Of a stretch of DNA of 64,000 nt, positions 51,301 to 63,508 are shown piece by piece. The stretch covers positions 9,054,934-9,118,933 of the forward strand of contig JAJEKV010000022.1 in NCBI GenBank assembly GCA_021234155.1, written 5' to 3'. Position numbers and translations under genes: made by a program. Below the pieces are notes generated by a model. That model had not been told where the DNA came from. It saw nothing but the letters and a program-made list of their open reading frames with translations, and searched no databases. Origin of the DNA: Isoetes taiwanensis. Taxonomy: Eukaryota > Streptophyta > Lycopodiopsida > Isoetales > Isoetaceae. The stretch's first letter is position 1; every line of letters starts with the position of its first letter.

Positions 51301-52990
51301 GATATCTTGCACCATTGCAAAGAACAAGTCATCACTAGAAGCTTCTATCTCTGTGTATATTTTCTTATGTCTAAAAGCAACATAACAAATAGCCATATAG
51401 TACAAAGCATGATAACCTTTCAATTCAAGCCAAATATACTGATTATTTTTGTCTTTTCTAACACCTTATATCACTACTAGAGAATGGGCTGTTTGCGACG
51501 TGGGTTTGCGACGTATTTGAAACGCCCACGTCGCAAAATTCTCGCGCGTTCTAATAACGTCGCGCAAAATTCAAACGACGTCGCACATGCGACGTCCCAC
51601 GTCGCTAGTGAAACGTTTCGTCAGACGTCGCAAAGGTATCCTATGTGGCAGCTGACATGGCGCTGCGACGAATCCACGGCGACGTCGTTTGCGACGTGCG
51701 GGAAACGTGATTAAAACATGTGCATGCGACGTCTGACGTCCTAATCACGTCGATAAGACATCGCAAATGACGTCGCAAATGGCCTCTTTTGTAGTAGTGA
51801 AATCTATAAAAAGCGGCCTGATATAAGATGCTACTCCTCCATTTCCCATATCTCCATCTTTAAATCTTTTATTATAAACTGAATAAATCATATCAAAGCC
51901 TTCAATGTCAGGCAAAGCATACAAATCATGCTCTTTTGTTTCCACAAAACAGATGACATCAACATTATCTAGAATTGTCTTCATACTAGTTACCTTATCA
52001 ATGGTGAGTCTGCCTATATTCCAAACCACTATTCTAAGGCCTCCCACATCTACCTATTCAATCACAGCCTTCACTTTCTAATTGTTTTGCCTTGCCTCTT
52101 TAAACTTAGCAATTTCTTGCTTCTTCTCAAGCATTTGGCCTTTGGTAAGATCATCATTCACCCATACAATTTTTCCTTTCAGTGTGTATCTTTGTTTTAG
52201 TACTTGGAAACATTCTTTCCTGTTGGCAAACTTCACCAGAATATGGCGTGTCCCACGATCCTTCTTTCCGGAAAGCATCCACAAAATTTGCTCTAGTTAT
52301 CTTCATTTCTTCGCTAAAGAATTTTGACACTACCTCTTTTGTGTTCTCATTCTCTTTTTTCTGTCAATCCCACAATGCGGATGTTTAAAGCTCGTTGTTT
52401 CCATTTTTATGTCTCTACATACTCCTCAAAAACATTCTTTAAATTTGAAATTTCTCCTTCACCTTCTTGCAATTCCTTGAGTTCCTGTTTGACATGATCC
52501 ATTTCTTCTCGTAATTGCTGGAAATTTGCACGAAGATAATCGTTATCTGCCCTCAAATTTCAGATTTCTGCCATCAGCTTCTCCTCTCGGGATGCCACTT
52601 CTTGTCTGAATGTTGTTAGTTCATTCCATATAGCCATGAGCGAAATTTCCCCAGATGATTCTACCTGTATGCCGACTTGCCCAGATGATTCCCCATCAGA
52701 GTCTGATTCTTTATGCCTCTGTATTATTTTCTTGGGATGTTTCTCTGGGGCAGCCATGGTGTTGACAACAACTGCCAAAAATATATACCCAACTAGAAAA
52801 TAGCAATTACAGATACCTAAACAGATCCAAACTTGGTCATAGTATATACCATTTCAGAACCAGCTTTCAAACGAGCCCAAGTACATGGCAATTTGAGACT
52901 CTGGAAGGGAGTTATGGCCTGTCAAACCTTCACCTCAGAAACCCTAGCGTCCAACATCCAGAGAGAGAAAGAGAGATGTGGGTTTCCAAA
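48395..52990 (-). mobile_element. LINE family 2, near full-length copy 4, split by a MITE
   Basis: 3' end: imperfect (GA)n(GGGAGA)n at 48395-48430, then GGAAGGCCTCGAAGGCC. The minus strand carries the C-terminal region (49238-48783), RT (GVKQGCPLSPTLFGLFIDGL; QLLTYADDVVIFV, about 49670; AFVDFKKAFDKVPR at 49990), linker and endonuclease (VDVICFVETKEHDLYALP, about 51940; SYIRPLFID). ORF1 is at about 52778-52065: MAVVVNTMAAPEKHPKK start, a coiled-coil-like stretch, RHILVKFANRKE, VWVNDDLTKGQMLEKKQE. The 5' UTR to about 52990 matches the monomers at 32919-33300. Many stops; the endonuclease is interrupted at 51472-51799. Confidence 0.85.
51472..51799. mobile_element. 328-bp CACTA-like MITE full of GCGACGT motifs
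   Basis: The element starts CACTACTAGAGAATGGGC and ends with the inverted version (complement reads CACTACTACAAAAGAGGCC). It is inserted in the endonuclease coding region of LINE copy 4; comparison with copy 2 shows the coding sequence continuing on either side. Inside, the heptamer GCGACGT or its complement ACGTCGC occurs about eleven times in both orientations, like the subterminal transposase-binding repeats of CACTA elements. No coding capacity. I could not confirm an exact 3-bp target duplication (flanks TAT and AAA on the + strand). Confidence 0.75.
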
Positions 52991-53914
52991 TTATATTGCC
53001 TAGTACACTTGAAATAAGTATTTATATGAGAAGTGGTATATTTTTTACTAACCAAAATGCTTGTACAAGTGTGGGATGGGCGCAAAATTTTTGACAATGC
53101 GAGGCCTCATAGGAGGGGACGTTTTACCATAAAAAACCTCTGACCCTCTGCACCAGAAGATATACCCTTATAACTTAAGCGCATCCCTAGGGGTGGTGGT
53201 AATTTTAAGATGAAGGCGGCCATGTCAAATAATCTCAACCACATGGCGTTCTAAGGTGGAATTTGCAGGCGGCTCGCCTGTGCAGCTGCCACTTAGGAAT
53301 CGCTAGGTGGCATAGATTTGCCCATAATTTGTCTGCCTCAATTGGAGTATCAACCACTTACCACTGAGCCCCTTTAAATAAATCCTCGTGAAGACGCATT
53401 TGTTTCAACACTGGTAAGAGGGAGGACATTTCCAACATGGCCCTTCAAAAAAAAAACGCCTTTTTTTTTGTCCCACTTCAACAATTGAACTTCCAAACTT
53501 ATAATGACATAGAAACATCTTTCAATAAAAAAAAACAATTGGACTTCTAATTGTTAACAGATAAAATTGTGATACCTTCATTGCTGTTTTGGGGTAAAAG
53601 GAAGAGGCATTTAAGAAGAAGAGGAATGGCATTAAAGGCACAAATAGCACCTGCTGTTTTCACATGTATGTGTTAAATAAATCCACACAAATGTTTATTT
53701 AATGTACATAAATATGCATGCTTGAACAAGACGTCCCAGTCTGTGGTGTAAAGGGATGAGTGGACTGGACTTGTCTGGACAACAAAATGATCTCTCGCTT
53801 CAATTTGAATTTTAGGTACTGAGCAACGGTGATGTCGACTTTCTCTTCCAAAGCAGGAGCACGAAAAAAGGGAGGCGAAAAACAGGGGCACCAAATCAGC
53901 CCATCTCCGGCTAG
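52991..53914. other. 5' flank of the ET gene, no gene seen
   Basis: AT-rich, with short poly-A and poly-T runs (53449-53470, 53526-53536). TGCATGC at about 53716, an RY-type seed motif, is present upstream of the ET start, but a single heptamer is weak evidence of regulation. Confidence 0.4.
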
Positions 53915-55716
53915 ATGCTCCCCCATGGCGCCCATTACTCTGTTTCCACAGAGCCCAAGCAGAAAGATGACCTAAACCGGCTCAAACGAGAAGATTTTAC
54001 CCATGTCAAACATGACAAATTCTTCACAAAATGGAAGGTATGCTTCCTTGTAAATGGTTTCTGTTTTCTTTTCCAAAAATCCTTATGGGTTCTACTTTTT
54101 TCCTTTCAATTCCTGCTAGGCGTGTTTTTTTTGCTGCTTCATTAAATGATATACTTGTGCAGATCCTTATTGGGCATTCGGATTGGCAAGATCATGCCCA
54201 TGGCAAAGAGGGCGCTACAAAATACAGGGTTCATAATCTGCCCTCAACTTATTTTGGGCCCGGAGTATATGAGCTTGGAATTGTGAAACCCGCTGCATTG
54301 GCCTGCAAAAAGAAATCTAGAAGATTGACGAGCAAAGATATCATTGTGGTATATCTGGGGCAAGCAGACAAGATTAGACAGAGACTACAGAGCTATGGGC
54401 AAGCTGGATCTCACTTGGAAGGTGGTTACTTTCTGACAGAGACGATGCCTGTGAAAACTGGTAAGTTTTCCGAAGTCTTTGCAGATCAGGGGAATAATAT
54501 TGGAAGAGGAGGAACCGCTTTGAGGCAAGGTCCTCGATTGTTTTCTGAAGTTTTTGCAAGGGGATACTCAATTGCTTTTAGATGGGCAACAGTAAGTTCT
54601 TCTTTTCTGTATTATGAACTTATCTAGAAGCAAATCACATATCCAAGCAAGTTCATTCGCTTCAATTTTCCTCCTCTTGATTGCTTGGAGTGGCTATACA
54701 AACTTTTCTTCCTTCAAGTATTATACTATCAGATGCTCTTAACTTGCTTAAAATCTTTTAGATTGAAAAACTCAAAATAGCTTGTATGAAACTCGGCCCT
54801 TCTAAATTCCTCAAATTTATTTTCATATTTCTATACCATCCCTTGCTCAAAAGTCTGATAAGCAGTTCGTTGTCATGTGTTATTTAGCGAAGGGATTGCA
54901 ATTTTGCAGTTTTGCTTATGTTGCCAAGATGAACCATTGATACTTACATGTTAGTGTGATTTATAGGCTGACAGCAAGACAGCTGCAGAGAAGGTAGAAG
55001 CCCAGCTATTAAACACATTCGACTATGCCTGGAACAAGGGAGGAAATGGCGCTCGTCGTTCCTTAGACATACTCACAAAACTAGAGCTGAAGAAACACAA
55101 CTCAACATTATGTGTAGGAGGTTTGAAATCTATCACGAGAGTGCGTTGGATTTTCTGTGGCAAACGGAGACCTGGAATCGTGGTTGTGGAGTTGCAAAAG
55201 CCTTTGGAAGAAAAGGGGCATAGTAAAAGCATCAGCTTTACAATAAAAGGGGTGATCAGTTTCTTTAATATCAAGCATGAAACAGAATCTTCAAGCAAAG
55301 AGCAGACAGGAAGTGCCGAAGCAAAAGTATGCGGGTTGGAGTTAGAAGATGGGCAGATCTGTAAAGCAGTGCCTGTGAAGGGCAGGAAAAGATGCACAAG
55401 TCATAGAGGCATGAGGCAGAAGACTAGGAAAAGGGAAGTGTCTAACAAAAAGAAAATTGTTTCTGAAGTTCTGCTTGAAGAAGCAAGAAAAACTAGTCTT
55501 ATTCCAATGAGTCCTGAGGCTTCAAGTGGTCTGCCATCATCTCCTGATATAACAATAACAGGAGCAGAATCAAGTGTGGATGGACGACTTGTGTGTGGGG
55601 TGATATCTAATGATGGCTACAAATGCACTACCCCTCCAGCAAAGGGTCGCAAGCGCTGCCCTATACACAAAGGCATGAAGATCAAAACAAAATTATGGAA
55701 CCATGAGGACAGATAA
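53915..55716 (+). CDS. EFFECTOR OF TRANSCRIPTION (ET)-like protein, GIY-YIG plus two ET repeats
   Basis: Three exons, 53915-54037, 54163-54591 and 54967-55716, all phase 0, give 433 residues. The N-terminal LKREDFTHVKHDKFFTKWK and ILIGHSDWQDHAHGKEGA are typical of plant ET/HRT proteins. A GIY-YIG-type domain follows (GPGVYELG from about residue 73, IVVYLGQAD about 102-110). The C-terminal part has two zinc-binding ET repeats, C-G...DG..C.....GRKRC..H.GM, at about residues 306-334 and 394-421. ET proteins are nuclear regulators reported to modulate gibberellin responses and differentiation, and the GIY-YIG part of an Arabidopsis member was reported to nick DNA. No stops or frameshifts. Start chosen as the first in-frame ATG; 5' UTR exons are possible. 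Confidence 0.88.
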
Positions 55717-55889
55717 AAAAATACACACTTGTCAATGATCTCCATGACATAGACTATACTTGTATTTGACTTGGGTCAATCCAGTAATTTAGACCCATTA
55801 AATGATTTTAATATTATTTTCCCTTGCTCAGGCACCTCCATTTCTTTTCTGTATTGGATAGAACCGGCCCAGGGTTTGTTTTACAACCA

Positions 55890-55895
55890 AATAAA
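55890..55895 (+). terminator. candidate poly(A) signal of the ET gene
   Basis: AATAAA 174 bases after the ET stop codon. Confidence 0.4.
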
Positions 55896-56954
55896 AGAGA
55901 AATTTTGCCTTTGGAATTTCGTGGAGCTCATGGATTAACTCCCTTCTTGTAATCAAGCATTAGCACCAGCCTTTGTACTAGCTCAAAATGCTTTCCAACC
56001 ATGAAACTGAATTGCTGTAGCTGCCAAGGAACATGGGAGTATAGGATTGTAGGTTGTGAGATCTATTTTTGGATGCAGGTATTGACTTCCAATTCATATG
56101 CCCAATCAAAGAGAGCAGCATTTGGCCAGCTTTCTCGAACCTGTTGAAGGACAAATAAAAAAGTTTACCACTTGCAATAAATTATCATGTAAAGAACAAT
56201 TGGGGACCCACACTTCATGTGCCATGTGATTCTTTTAAGGATGGCATATGCAGATATCTGACTTTCCTTCACCATGGCAAAGACTACGTGCTAGGCGTAG
56301 CTAAGCAATCTATTTTCTATTGCTTTTCTGTTGTGAACCAACCTAAAGATTCTATGAACGCATCAAGCAATGTTTATTTTTAAGAATTCTTGGCTTGAGT
56401 ATAATTTTTTAGCTCGAAATTGTTAGATTGCCGGCCCATGCTTTGAAGATAAAAAAAAAAAAAACTAAACCTTCTGATTTTGATTTGGCCTATACGTTAG
56501 CATGTACCATTTTGACCGCCTCTGATTGCATGAACTGCCAATGGTAAAGCATTCATCAATTCCCCAGGTTTCTTTCTTCTATATTAGACGGTCACCTCAG
56601 ATTTCAGCTTAGTCCTTAGGCTTCTACCATGCACCAGCTGGTCACTGATAGAATATCATAATGGCGTAAGTTCTACCATCTGCCTAATACTATAATCATT
56701 TAGATTATCTGATTTGTCATTTACCAGGACACTGATTTGGATAATCTGCAACTCAACTTGTTTTATTTATTTACAATAGAGATACAACAAAATGGGAGAA
56801 AGTAATATGTACTCCCATGGTGCACATACAAAACCTATATGCAGGTAGGAGGCACCACCAAGATAAAAAACATAGTATGCCCTGTTTTATTACATTGGCA
56901 AGTCCCGTTAAGGACTTGGAAAGAATTAGAAGTACTACTTACTCTATCAGGTTC
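55896..56954. other. convergent intergenic region, ET / GT61
   Basis: Lies between two genes that end toward each other. No coding exon seen. Minus-strand AATAAA (TTTATT on + at 56762-56767) is about 190 bases past the GT61 stop and may be its poly(A) signal. Confidence 0.5.
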
Positions 56955-58704
56955 TCATGCCTGGTGTTTCAATCTTTCCTGACTGAGAAAAGTCTTTGGT
57001 TTTGTATCCTTGTTAGAACCTGCACGTCTCTGTTCTTTCATTCTCTCTTGTTTGAAGAAGTGAACTGCCTTGGCTTTGGCATCAAGAAGAACCTTTTCCA
57101 AGCGTGGAAGAGAGAGCTTAACATCCTGGCCTTCCAAATAAATTTCCTTTAATACCCACCAACCTTTCTTGATTATTTCTTCTGGGTTGATCAAAACAGG
57201 GTCATGTTTGTCATACTTGTAACTCAAAGAGCTCTCTTCAGGTATAATTTTATACTCAATATATTGAAGCCCAAGCTTTACTGCTGGCTCACCATAGTAT
57301 GTAGCTGCAGCCCAGCTTGTGCCCAATGGAACAATCTGTATAAAAACAGTCCCAGGACGCATGAATAAGAAATGTGTCATAGCAGCGCCATGCACACCCA
57401 TAAGGATGTCACTAGAATTTAGTGTCCAATAAAGTTTCTTCAGCTCGGCATTTGGATCAGGCTCACAGAGCTTTACTTCAAGTCCCATGCTTTCAGCTAG
57501 TGCAACTATTTCTTCTAGATTCAAAATTACCCGTGTTCCCTTACGGACTATAATCACAAGTCTCGGTTTTCCAGAAAAAGGGATCTCTTCATCTGGATGA
57601 GGGTATAAATCTGTATAAGCATGATCCAAAAGAATGCGGAAATCACGAATGCTCTCATTATGCGGCATCAAAGCAGGGTTTATACTCAGCTCATCATGGA
57701 TATGCAGTCCAACTGTGACTTCGGGGAAGCAATGGATTCTACTGTCATTATCAAATTGGATTACATCATAATTTGACATCTGCCTCACTACATCTCCATA
57801 CTTCATCAACCACCAGTTATGGAATTCATCAATAACAAAAACTACTTCTCCACTAAGATGTTGAGAAGTTATAAAAAGTGGAATCAGGCCATCATGAAAC
57901 TCATGATACAAGTTCCCTGTGTAACCCCCAGTTGTGAACATTACTGCTGGTACTGAATGGTGAACCTCACAACCCAGTACAGAACCGTTCTCTGCAGATT
58001 CTACTGCACTAACAGCTTTAAGCTTTACTTCATGCACAATATTCATGCAACTTGTTTCCCATTTTCGTGTATAAGGCTTTATCCTCTCTTCACCTATTGG
58101 AGTATTCTCATCCGCAGTGTATAGAATAAAGGAACCTGATTTACCATCCATTCGGACATCTCCTCGCATAAAGCAGACATCTGTTCGAAAATGTGATCGG
58201 TCACACGAGAAAACTTCCCCAACTAAGGTTCCTGGCAGTTTCATTCCTTTTGAATCTGATACATGAAATAAAAATCAACATAAGCCACTTGAAACAGGAG
58301 TTGATCTCAACAATAAATCATTAGTCTACTTACTTGAAATGGGTCTACTGGTTGATAAATAAGTGGTAGCAGGCCAATCGTCTACATTTCTATGGCGGTA
58401 CTTCCAACCTCTACGAAACCTAAATTGTTGAGACCGGAAATCTAACATATTAAAAATTGCCGATCTCAGCTTGGGAAGCTAAATCAATACACAAACAAAA
58501 ATCCTTTTTGAGAAATCCAAAATGTTTACCTGATTCATGAGGACCTGGAGAAACAGTACCGGCATTGAGGATAATAACAGTAAGTATAACCATGAAAAAC
58601 ATCAGAAGCAGCCCTAGTCGAAGATGGGTCCATCGTTTGCTACAAGTCAAAACAGAGTGGCCTCTAGCGCCATAAAATAGGCCATTGTCCGAGACCTTCC
58701 TCAT
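56955..58704 (-). CDS. GT61-family glycosyltransferase, type II Golgi membrane protein
   Basis: Three exons on the minus strand: 58704-58530, 58441-58334, 58255-56955, joined in phase 1 at both introns, 527 residues. A short basic N-terminus is followed by one membrane anchor (about residues 31-48, LGLLLMFFMVILTVIILN), so a Golgi-lumenal catalytic domain is expected. Family marks: SCMNIVHEV, FTTGGYTGNLYHEFHDGLIP, the aromatic NWWLMKYGDV, FPEVTVGLH, and near the C-terminus MGVHGAAMTHFLFMRPG with IVPLGTSW. GT61 enzymes add xylose or arabinose to xylan, or xylose to N-glycans; the exact donor and acceptor cannot be read here. The C-terminus ends in a basic extension. The frame is intact. Confidence 0.88.
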
Positions 58705-60300
58705 GATGAAGGCCTATTTTTCGCCATAACCAGACAATAAGGGGATCATTGCTGAAACAGAAAAGTTCTAAGCTTTTGGAGTCGATTAGCTGGGAAAAGG
58801 ACGAGAAGGCAAAACAAATGCACCAGTTATGAATTATTCAGGAGGCAAGCAGTGTCGGAATAGAGTTTCTGAACGAACATAGCCAGAGCTCGAAGGATCG
58901 AGAACTAAAAATATCGCAGAAAGAACTGCAAACGGACAGAGAAAAACACGCTGCAGAAATTGGGCGGCGCCCATTCGTTTGAAAAATACGTGTCAGAATC
59001 CAGACGGTTCAAAAATACATGAAACTTGGACCCCATGTATTAACTAAATTACTGGCCCCAATGGTCCTGGCCTCCAAATTTGTTTGACAAATTTTATTTT
59101 GGGAGGCAAGAGAAGGTCTTAAATTCTTGATCTTTTAGTTATACACAGTTTTTGGCCCATATAAGAAATACACAGGCAATTTCCTGCACAATTTGCCTTC
59201 CTATATGCAAATATGCAAACTATGCATGCAATTTTCCCCCTGATTCATCTCTGATTTCTTCCAGAACAAAACGGCAACAACTTCTGCCACTTTTCATGTG
59301 CTTTTTCATGTTGCGAATCTAAGCATATGCGCCAAATTCACCCATTCTAGAGATATATACAAGCAAGACATCCTTTTCAAAGATGCAAGCAATGTACATG
59401 CAAATCTTCAATCTTGTTTGATTCCTAATTGGTGCAAGATTCTGTGAATAAACATCATTCAGCACATGATACGTTCACATGCAATGTTATAACTTTCTAG
59501 TTATTGTTTTTAATATGACTAATTTTATGTACTTTGGATACCCGAAAAAGGCGTTGAACTTTTCTTGTGATTGTAAGAAAGAAACGTGCTCTTTGCTTCC
59601 TTAGGTTGGTCTTTTTTATAGGTATAAAAGATTCCACTTCTTGCAGCCATGGGCGCAAATTCACGTGCTCATAATTGTATTGCTCTACTCATATTAAACA
59701 TTCGCCCTAGAAATGGGTGCCAGGTGTTGCCGGTGTATAGTCCACATACAATTTGTCCCAACACTGACTATTTATCTGGAGTGATACACAATACACAGGT
59801 TATAAATAGTAGGGATATTTCCTATGCATGGTTTCTCTTATACCAGCATTTTCTTCACATATTTGTTATGATTCTTGTTGTTGGAGGGTTGTTAATCAAG
59901 ACATATTGGCAGTAGACCTCAGATCTATAAGAAGAAGAAGCAATTTTTACGTCATGCTACATTGGTAGCATCCGATCAGTTGTTGGGCCCCTATAAACAA
60001 CATAGTCATAGTAACTTTCAACCTATCAGTTCTTAGAGCATGTGTGAGTCAAGTACATCCATACTTGGTCATGGGTTTTTTGAAGATAAAATCGAACTCA
60101 GGGGACGTTCTCCAGGGACTATTAGTTATTCCAAATTTGGATCATATCTGCGACATGCACCCCAAAAGACTTTGCCCTACTATGAATGCGGCATCGGCTC
60201 AAAGTGGAGGGACATTGGTAGCATCCGACCAGTTATTGGGTCCCTATGAGTCATCTAATATTACAGTCAATAACCTCATTACTTTTGTTCCAACCATTTT
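58705..60300. other. upstream of GT61, no gene; contains a 36-bp direct repeat
   Basis: The first 300 bases are likely 5' UTR and promoter of GT61 and include the GC-rich near-palindrome TTGGGCGGCGCCCA (58959-58972). Beyond that no coding signal is visible. ACATTGGTAGCATCCGAYCA with the following 16 bp occurs at 59960-59995 and again at 60212-60247. Confidence 0.5.
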
Positions 60301-60304
60301 CGCT

Positions 60305-60400
60305 CTAATAGAATAGAATAGAATAGAATAGAATTGAATATAATAGAATGTAATGTATTGTTATCGTCCATAGCCAATTGGCCTATGGACCCGAACAAAA
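60305..60400 (-). mobile_element. isolated family 1 LINE 3' end
   Basis: A (AATAG)n tract (about 60306-60350) is followed by ATCGTCCATAGCCAATTGGC and CTATGGACCC, the complement of the family 1 terminal box and tail. Little else of the element is present, so this is an extreme 5' truncation. Confidence 0.65.
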
Positions 60401-60412
60401 AGAGCGGGAAAT

Positions 60413-60597
60413 GAGATGGAGTGAGTGGAATTGGTCTTGACGTCCTCGAGCAAAGGATATTGGAGCAAGAGACAAAAATGACAATTTATCAACCAATAGA
60501 TCAGTCTCAACCATTGCCAAGAAGACTATGGGGATGGAGTGAGCAGAGTTGGTCTTCATGTTCTAGAGTAGGATATTAGAGCAAAACTAAAATTGTT
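60413..60597. repeat. diverged direct repeat, offset about 118 bp
   Basis: GATGGAGTGAGTGGAATTGG with the following 45 bp at about 60415 recurs at about 60533 (GATGGAGTGAGCAGAGTTGG), both followed by TTCT or CTCGAG-like, GGATATT and GAGCAA. Confidence 0.6.
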
Positions 60598-61324
60598 CTA
60601 TGCAAATACACTACCAAAAAAAAGACTACCTCCATGTGTCAAAACATTATAACTATCTTCAAGTTTCTTTAAAACTAAGATGACAATCCTTCGCTACGTC
60701 AGCGTCCTGTTTTTTTTGTTGCCCTAAATCTTGCTCTTGTTGGTGGTGGAAATGTTCTAGGTATATGCCGATAGTATACCTGAATATTCGTTGTAACCAG
60801 CCTAGACCTGCAATTGCAGATAATTTGCCAGTGGAGATCCAGAATAAGTGCAAACAAAAAGATGAAGGCATCCATTTTTGTCGCGGTTGTCCATATTTAG
60901 ATTCGAGTATTTGAGATTTTGAGTTCTAGACGTAATGCATTGAGGTTTGCTACTTGAACAGAAGAAACTCTGCCAAACTTTATTTTCGTAAATCTGATCT
61001 TTCAATTTTTTACCTTAAATTTTCTCGGCAAGGTGGTAATTGATACTACGTTCGTGAAGGTGCTCCCTTTATTTCGAATTACATATCAATCCTTTATGTA
61101 CTATTTTCTTTTTTCATTTGATATATGTGATTGACAAACTCTAACAAATACAACATACTCGGGAGGTCTTCCAAGTGCCTACAGATGTTAGATCTTGTTA
61201 TTATATTTCTTCAAATGGTAGCTAGTTTATGGACAGTAAAGCATTCTTGTAACCATGTGCTGGCCTTCCAATTGCTGGAAACTTATGTGCCTCACCTGAT
61301 ACCATCTGTTCTGTCTCATAGTAA

Positions 61325-61699
61325 TTAACTTGGAGGTAGTTCTTGCTCAATAGGTAACATATCTATATCGAGGTTCTCCATTATGCAAAAATTCCATAAA
61401 ACACAAGTGGCATGAATGATTTTTGAAGCTCTACTAACATGACTATTCATGGACTTAAAGATTCTTAACTTTTTGCTTGATAAAGCTAAATCTATTTTCA
61501 ACTCAAACATTACCTTTACATATCCTTTTGTTGAACCTTGCAATAAAAGAAGGAAATACTTTTTAAAAGAAATTTTATGCTCAAGTATATATGTCGAATT
61601 TCCAAATAACATAGAAGGAATCCTAATCTGCATGTTATGATTAGTGAGACGTCCTTTACTAATCTTCTTACCATTCAAGATAACAATTGGTTCATGCAT
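61325..61699 (-). pseudogene. C-terminal fragment of a PIF/Harbinger-like transposase
   Basis: The minus strand encodes KGYVKVMFELKIDLALSSKK, then LRIFKSMNSHVSRASKII and HATCVLWNFCIMENLDID. This follows the end of DDE_4 transposases, where an E..FG.LK.RF...  block is followed by ...A..II.AC..LHNFC. The Glu in MFELK may be the third catalytic residue, but the FGxLKxRF part is poorly kept and upstream DDE motifs are missing. Treated as a remnant. Confidence 0.5.
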
Positions 61700-63508
61700 G
61701 ATCTATTTTGCAGCCAATCTCATGTACAAGCTGCTCTTCTTAAACTGGTTTGCATCATAAACAGATCTGTTCTTGACATAAAAGCATTAATGAAGAGTCG
61801 GTCATGTGTAACCACTCCTTGCAGGCCCTTCCGTTATCTTGCGACCTGGGGAGGCTGTCTTTGATCCTGTGCAGGTAACACCTCAGATACATGGTGGTTA
61901 TCCAGTGCAGGTGGAACGGGCTGGCTTGATAGGAAGCACGAACGGGGTACGCATTTTTGTGCCTACTGTACTAATCATCTCCATGGTCTTTTTTCAAAGG
62001 TTTCCTGTACAGAAATTAAATATGTAAGAACCATCTATTGCCCCAAAAATATTATCTATGCTTGTGGTTTCCTTAAAATCTACAATAATTTCTAGCAGCC
62101 TTTGGCCTCTCGGCATAACACGGTCTTAAGTGCCAAAGCCAGAACGATTTTTTAGTATCTTAGATGCCAAAGCCAGAACTATTTTTTAGTATACTTCTAG
62201 ACTGTTGACTTGCCTATATAAAATCTCTGCCACATGCAATGGTTTTTCTCCATGAGTCAAACTATAAAGAACCATTGCTATGCTTCCTAGGATGAATAAG
62301 GGCTTGAACTTTCTGATCTGACCTATAGAAGTAAGGAACAACAAGACCTACTAATTTTTCAAAGCTTACCATCATTCTGTGGAATTGATGCCACATATTG
62401 TCCTCATAAGAAGGTACGCAATTCCATGTATGATTATCTATGTTATCCCATTGTGTGGTATGTCTTGGATAGACCAGAACCTTCTTGGTGGCCTCCTAAG
62501 TCGGGGAGCAATTGACAATAGCATTGTTGGGGCTGCACAAAAAAAATGTCATGTTTTCTGCAAGCAGCACGGCATCTTCTTCATAGATTTCGATTAGCAG
62601 TCCATTTTCTTGAATGACATCAAAACAGAATTTCTGTAAAGCGAATCCAAGAAGAAGAGCTCTAATGAGCATGGCGATCATGCCCAGCAGGACCGGATCC
62701 ATGGCAAAAAACCTTGTATGCTGAGATTCAAAATTTCAATTCTGCTAGTACCCAAGAAGATTTTAGTATTGGCGCCAAATTGGTTCTAGCAATGACCTCC
62801 TTTGCGGATCTATTAGGCCGAGACGAGAGATAAAAAAAAAATTGCTCATGTGGGCCGGGGGAGAGGGAGGAAGGGAGAACATATTAAAGAGATAGAGAGC
62901 GATTATGGTATGGTCATCCTCTACCATGGTTGTACCTTAGGGCCCCCTCCCCGTCCCTTCGCGGTGATACCTCCTGATGTCATGGCACATGCATACCCAA
63001 TCAACTGTGAAGGCCAGTTGTCCTCAACAGGGGGTTCTAATGAACGTAAACCCAGCCTCCACCAACCGTTACCATTGTATCCTATGCGCGAGTTCAGGTG
63101 CCAGTAATCATGCACTTGAACTCCATCGTCGTGCATGTGAAAAAAACCTTGAGCAAGGCAATTTGAAAGACGAATTCAATGCTAGTAGCTTGAATTGGTG
63201 CCCAAGCTCGCACTCAATTGTTCGAACTCGATATAATTGCCCCACTCCTGCTATGGCTTCGATCAAGATACAACCCTGCTCCAATTTTACGGTGCCTTAG
63301 TGCTCAACAACGGGTTATGAAGAGGAGCATGATAGAAGCTATCGTTTCGACAAGGACACGAAGAGAAGTTGATGATAGCAACAAAGATGGTCTGTATACC
63401 CAGGAGAAAGAGGAGGGCACCACAAGTCAGTGCATCAATAATTCCAATGCCACGGAGGCCAACTAAAAGAGGCCAATAGACCGATGAGCGAACGTGGATA
63501 TTTTGGAA
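61700..63508. other. mostly non-coding; weak coding hints only
   Basis: A 34-bp tandem duplication with TGCCAAAGCCAGAAC at 62131 and 62165. Two weak hints of genes: an exon-like block at about 61826-61946 on + (RPGEAVFDPVQVTPQIHGG, ending at GTACGC), and a minus-strand frame at 62702-62496 starting MDPVLLGMIAMLIRALLLGF (a hydrophobic start). I do not recognise either and would not call genes. Confidence 0.35.

Noticed and set aside
62496-62702. Short minus-strand frame with a hydrophobic N-terminus
   Set aside because: No homology recognised and no supported splice partner; kept only as a hint in the feature list.
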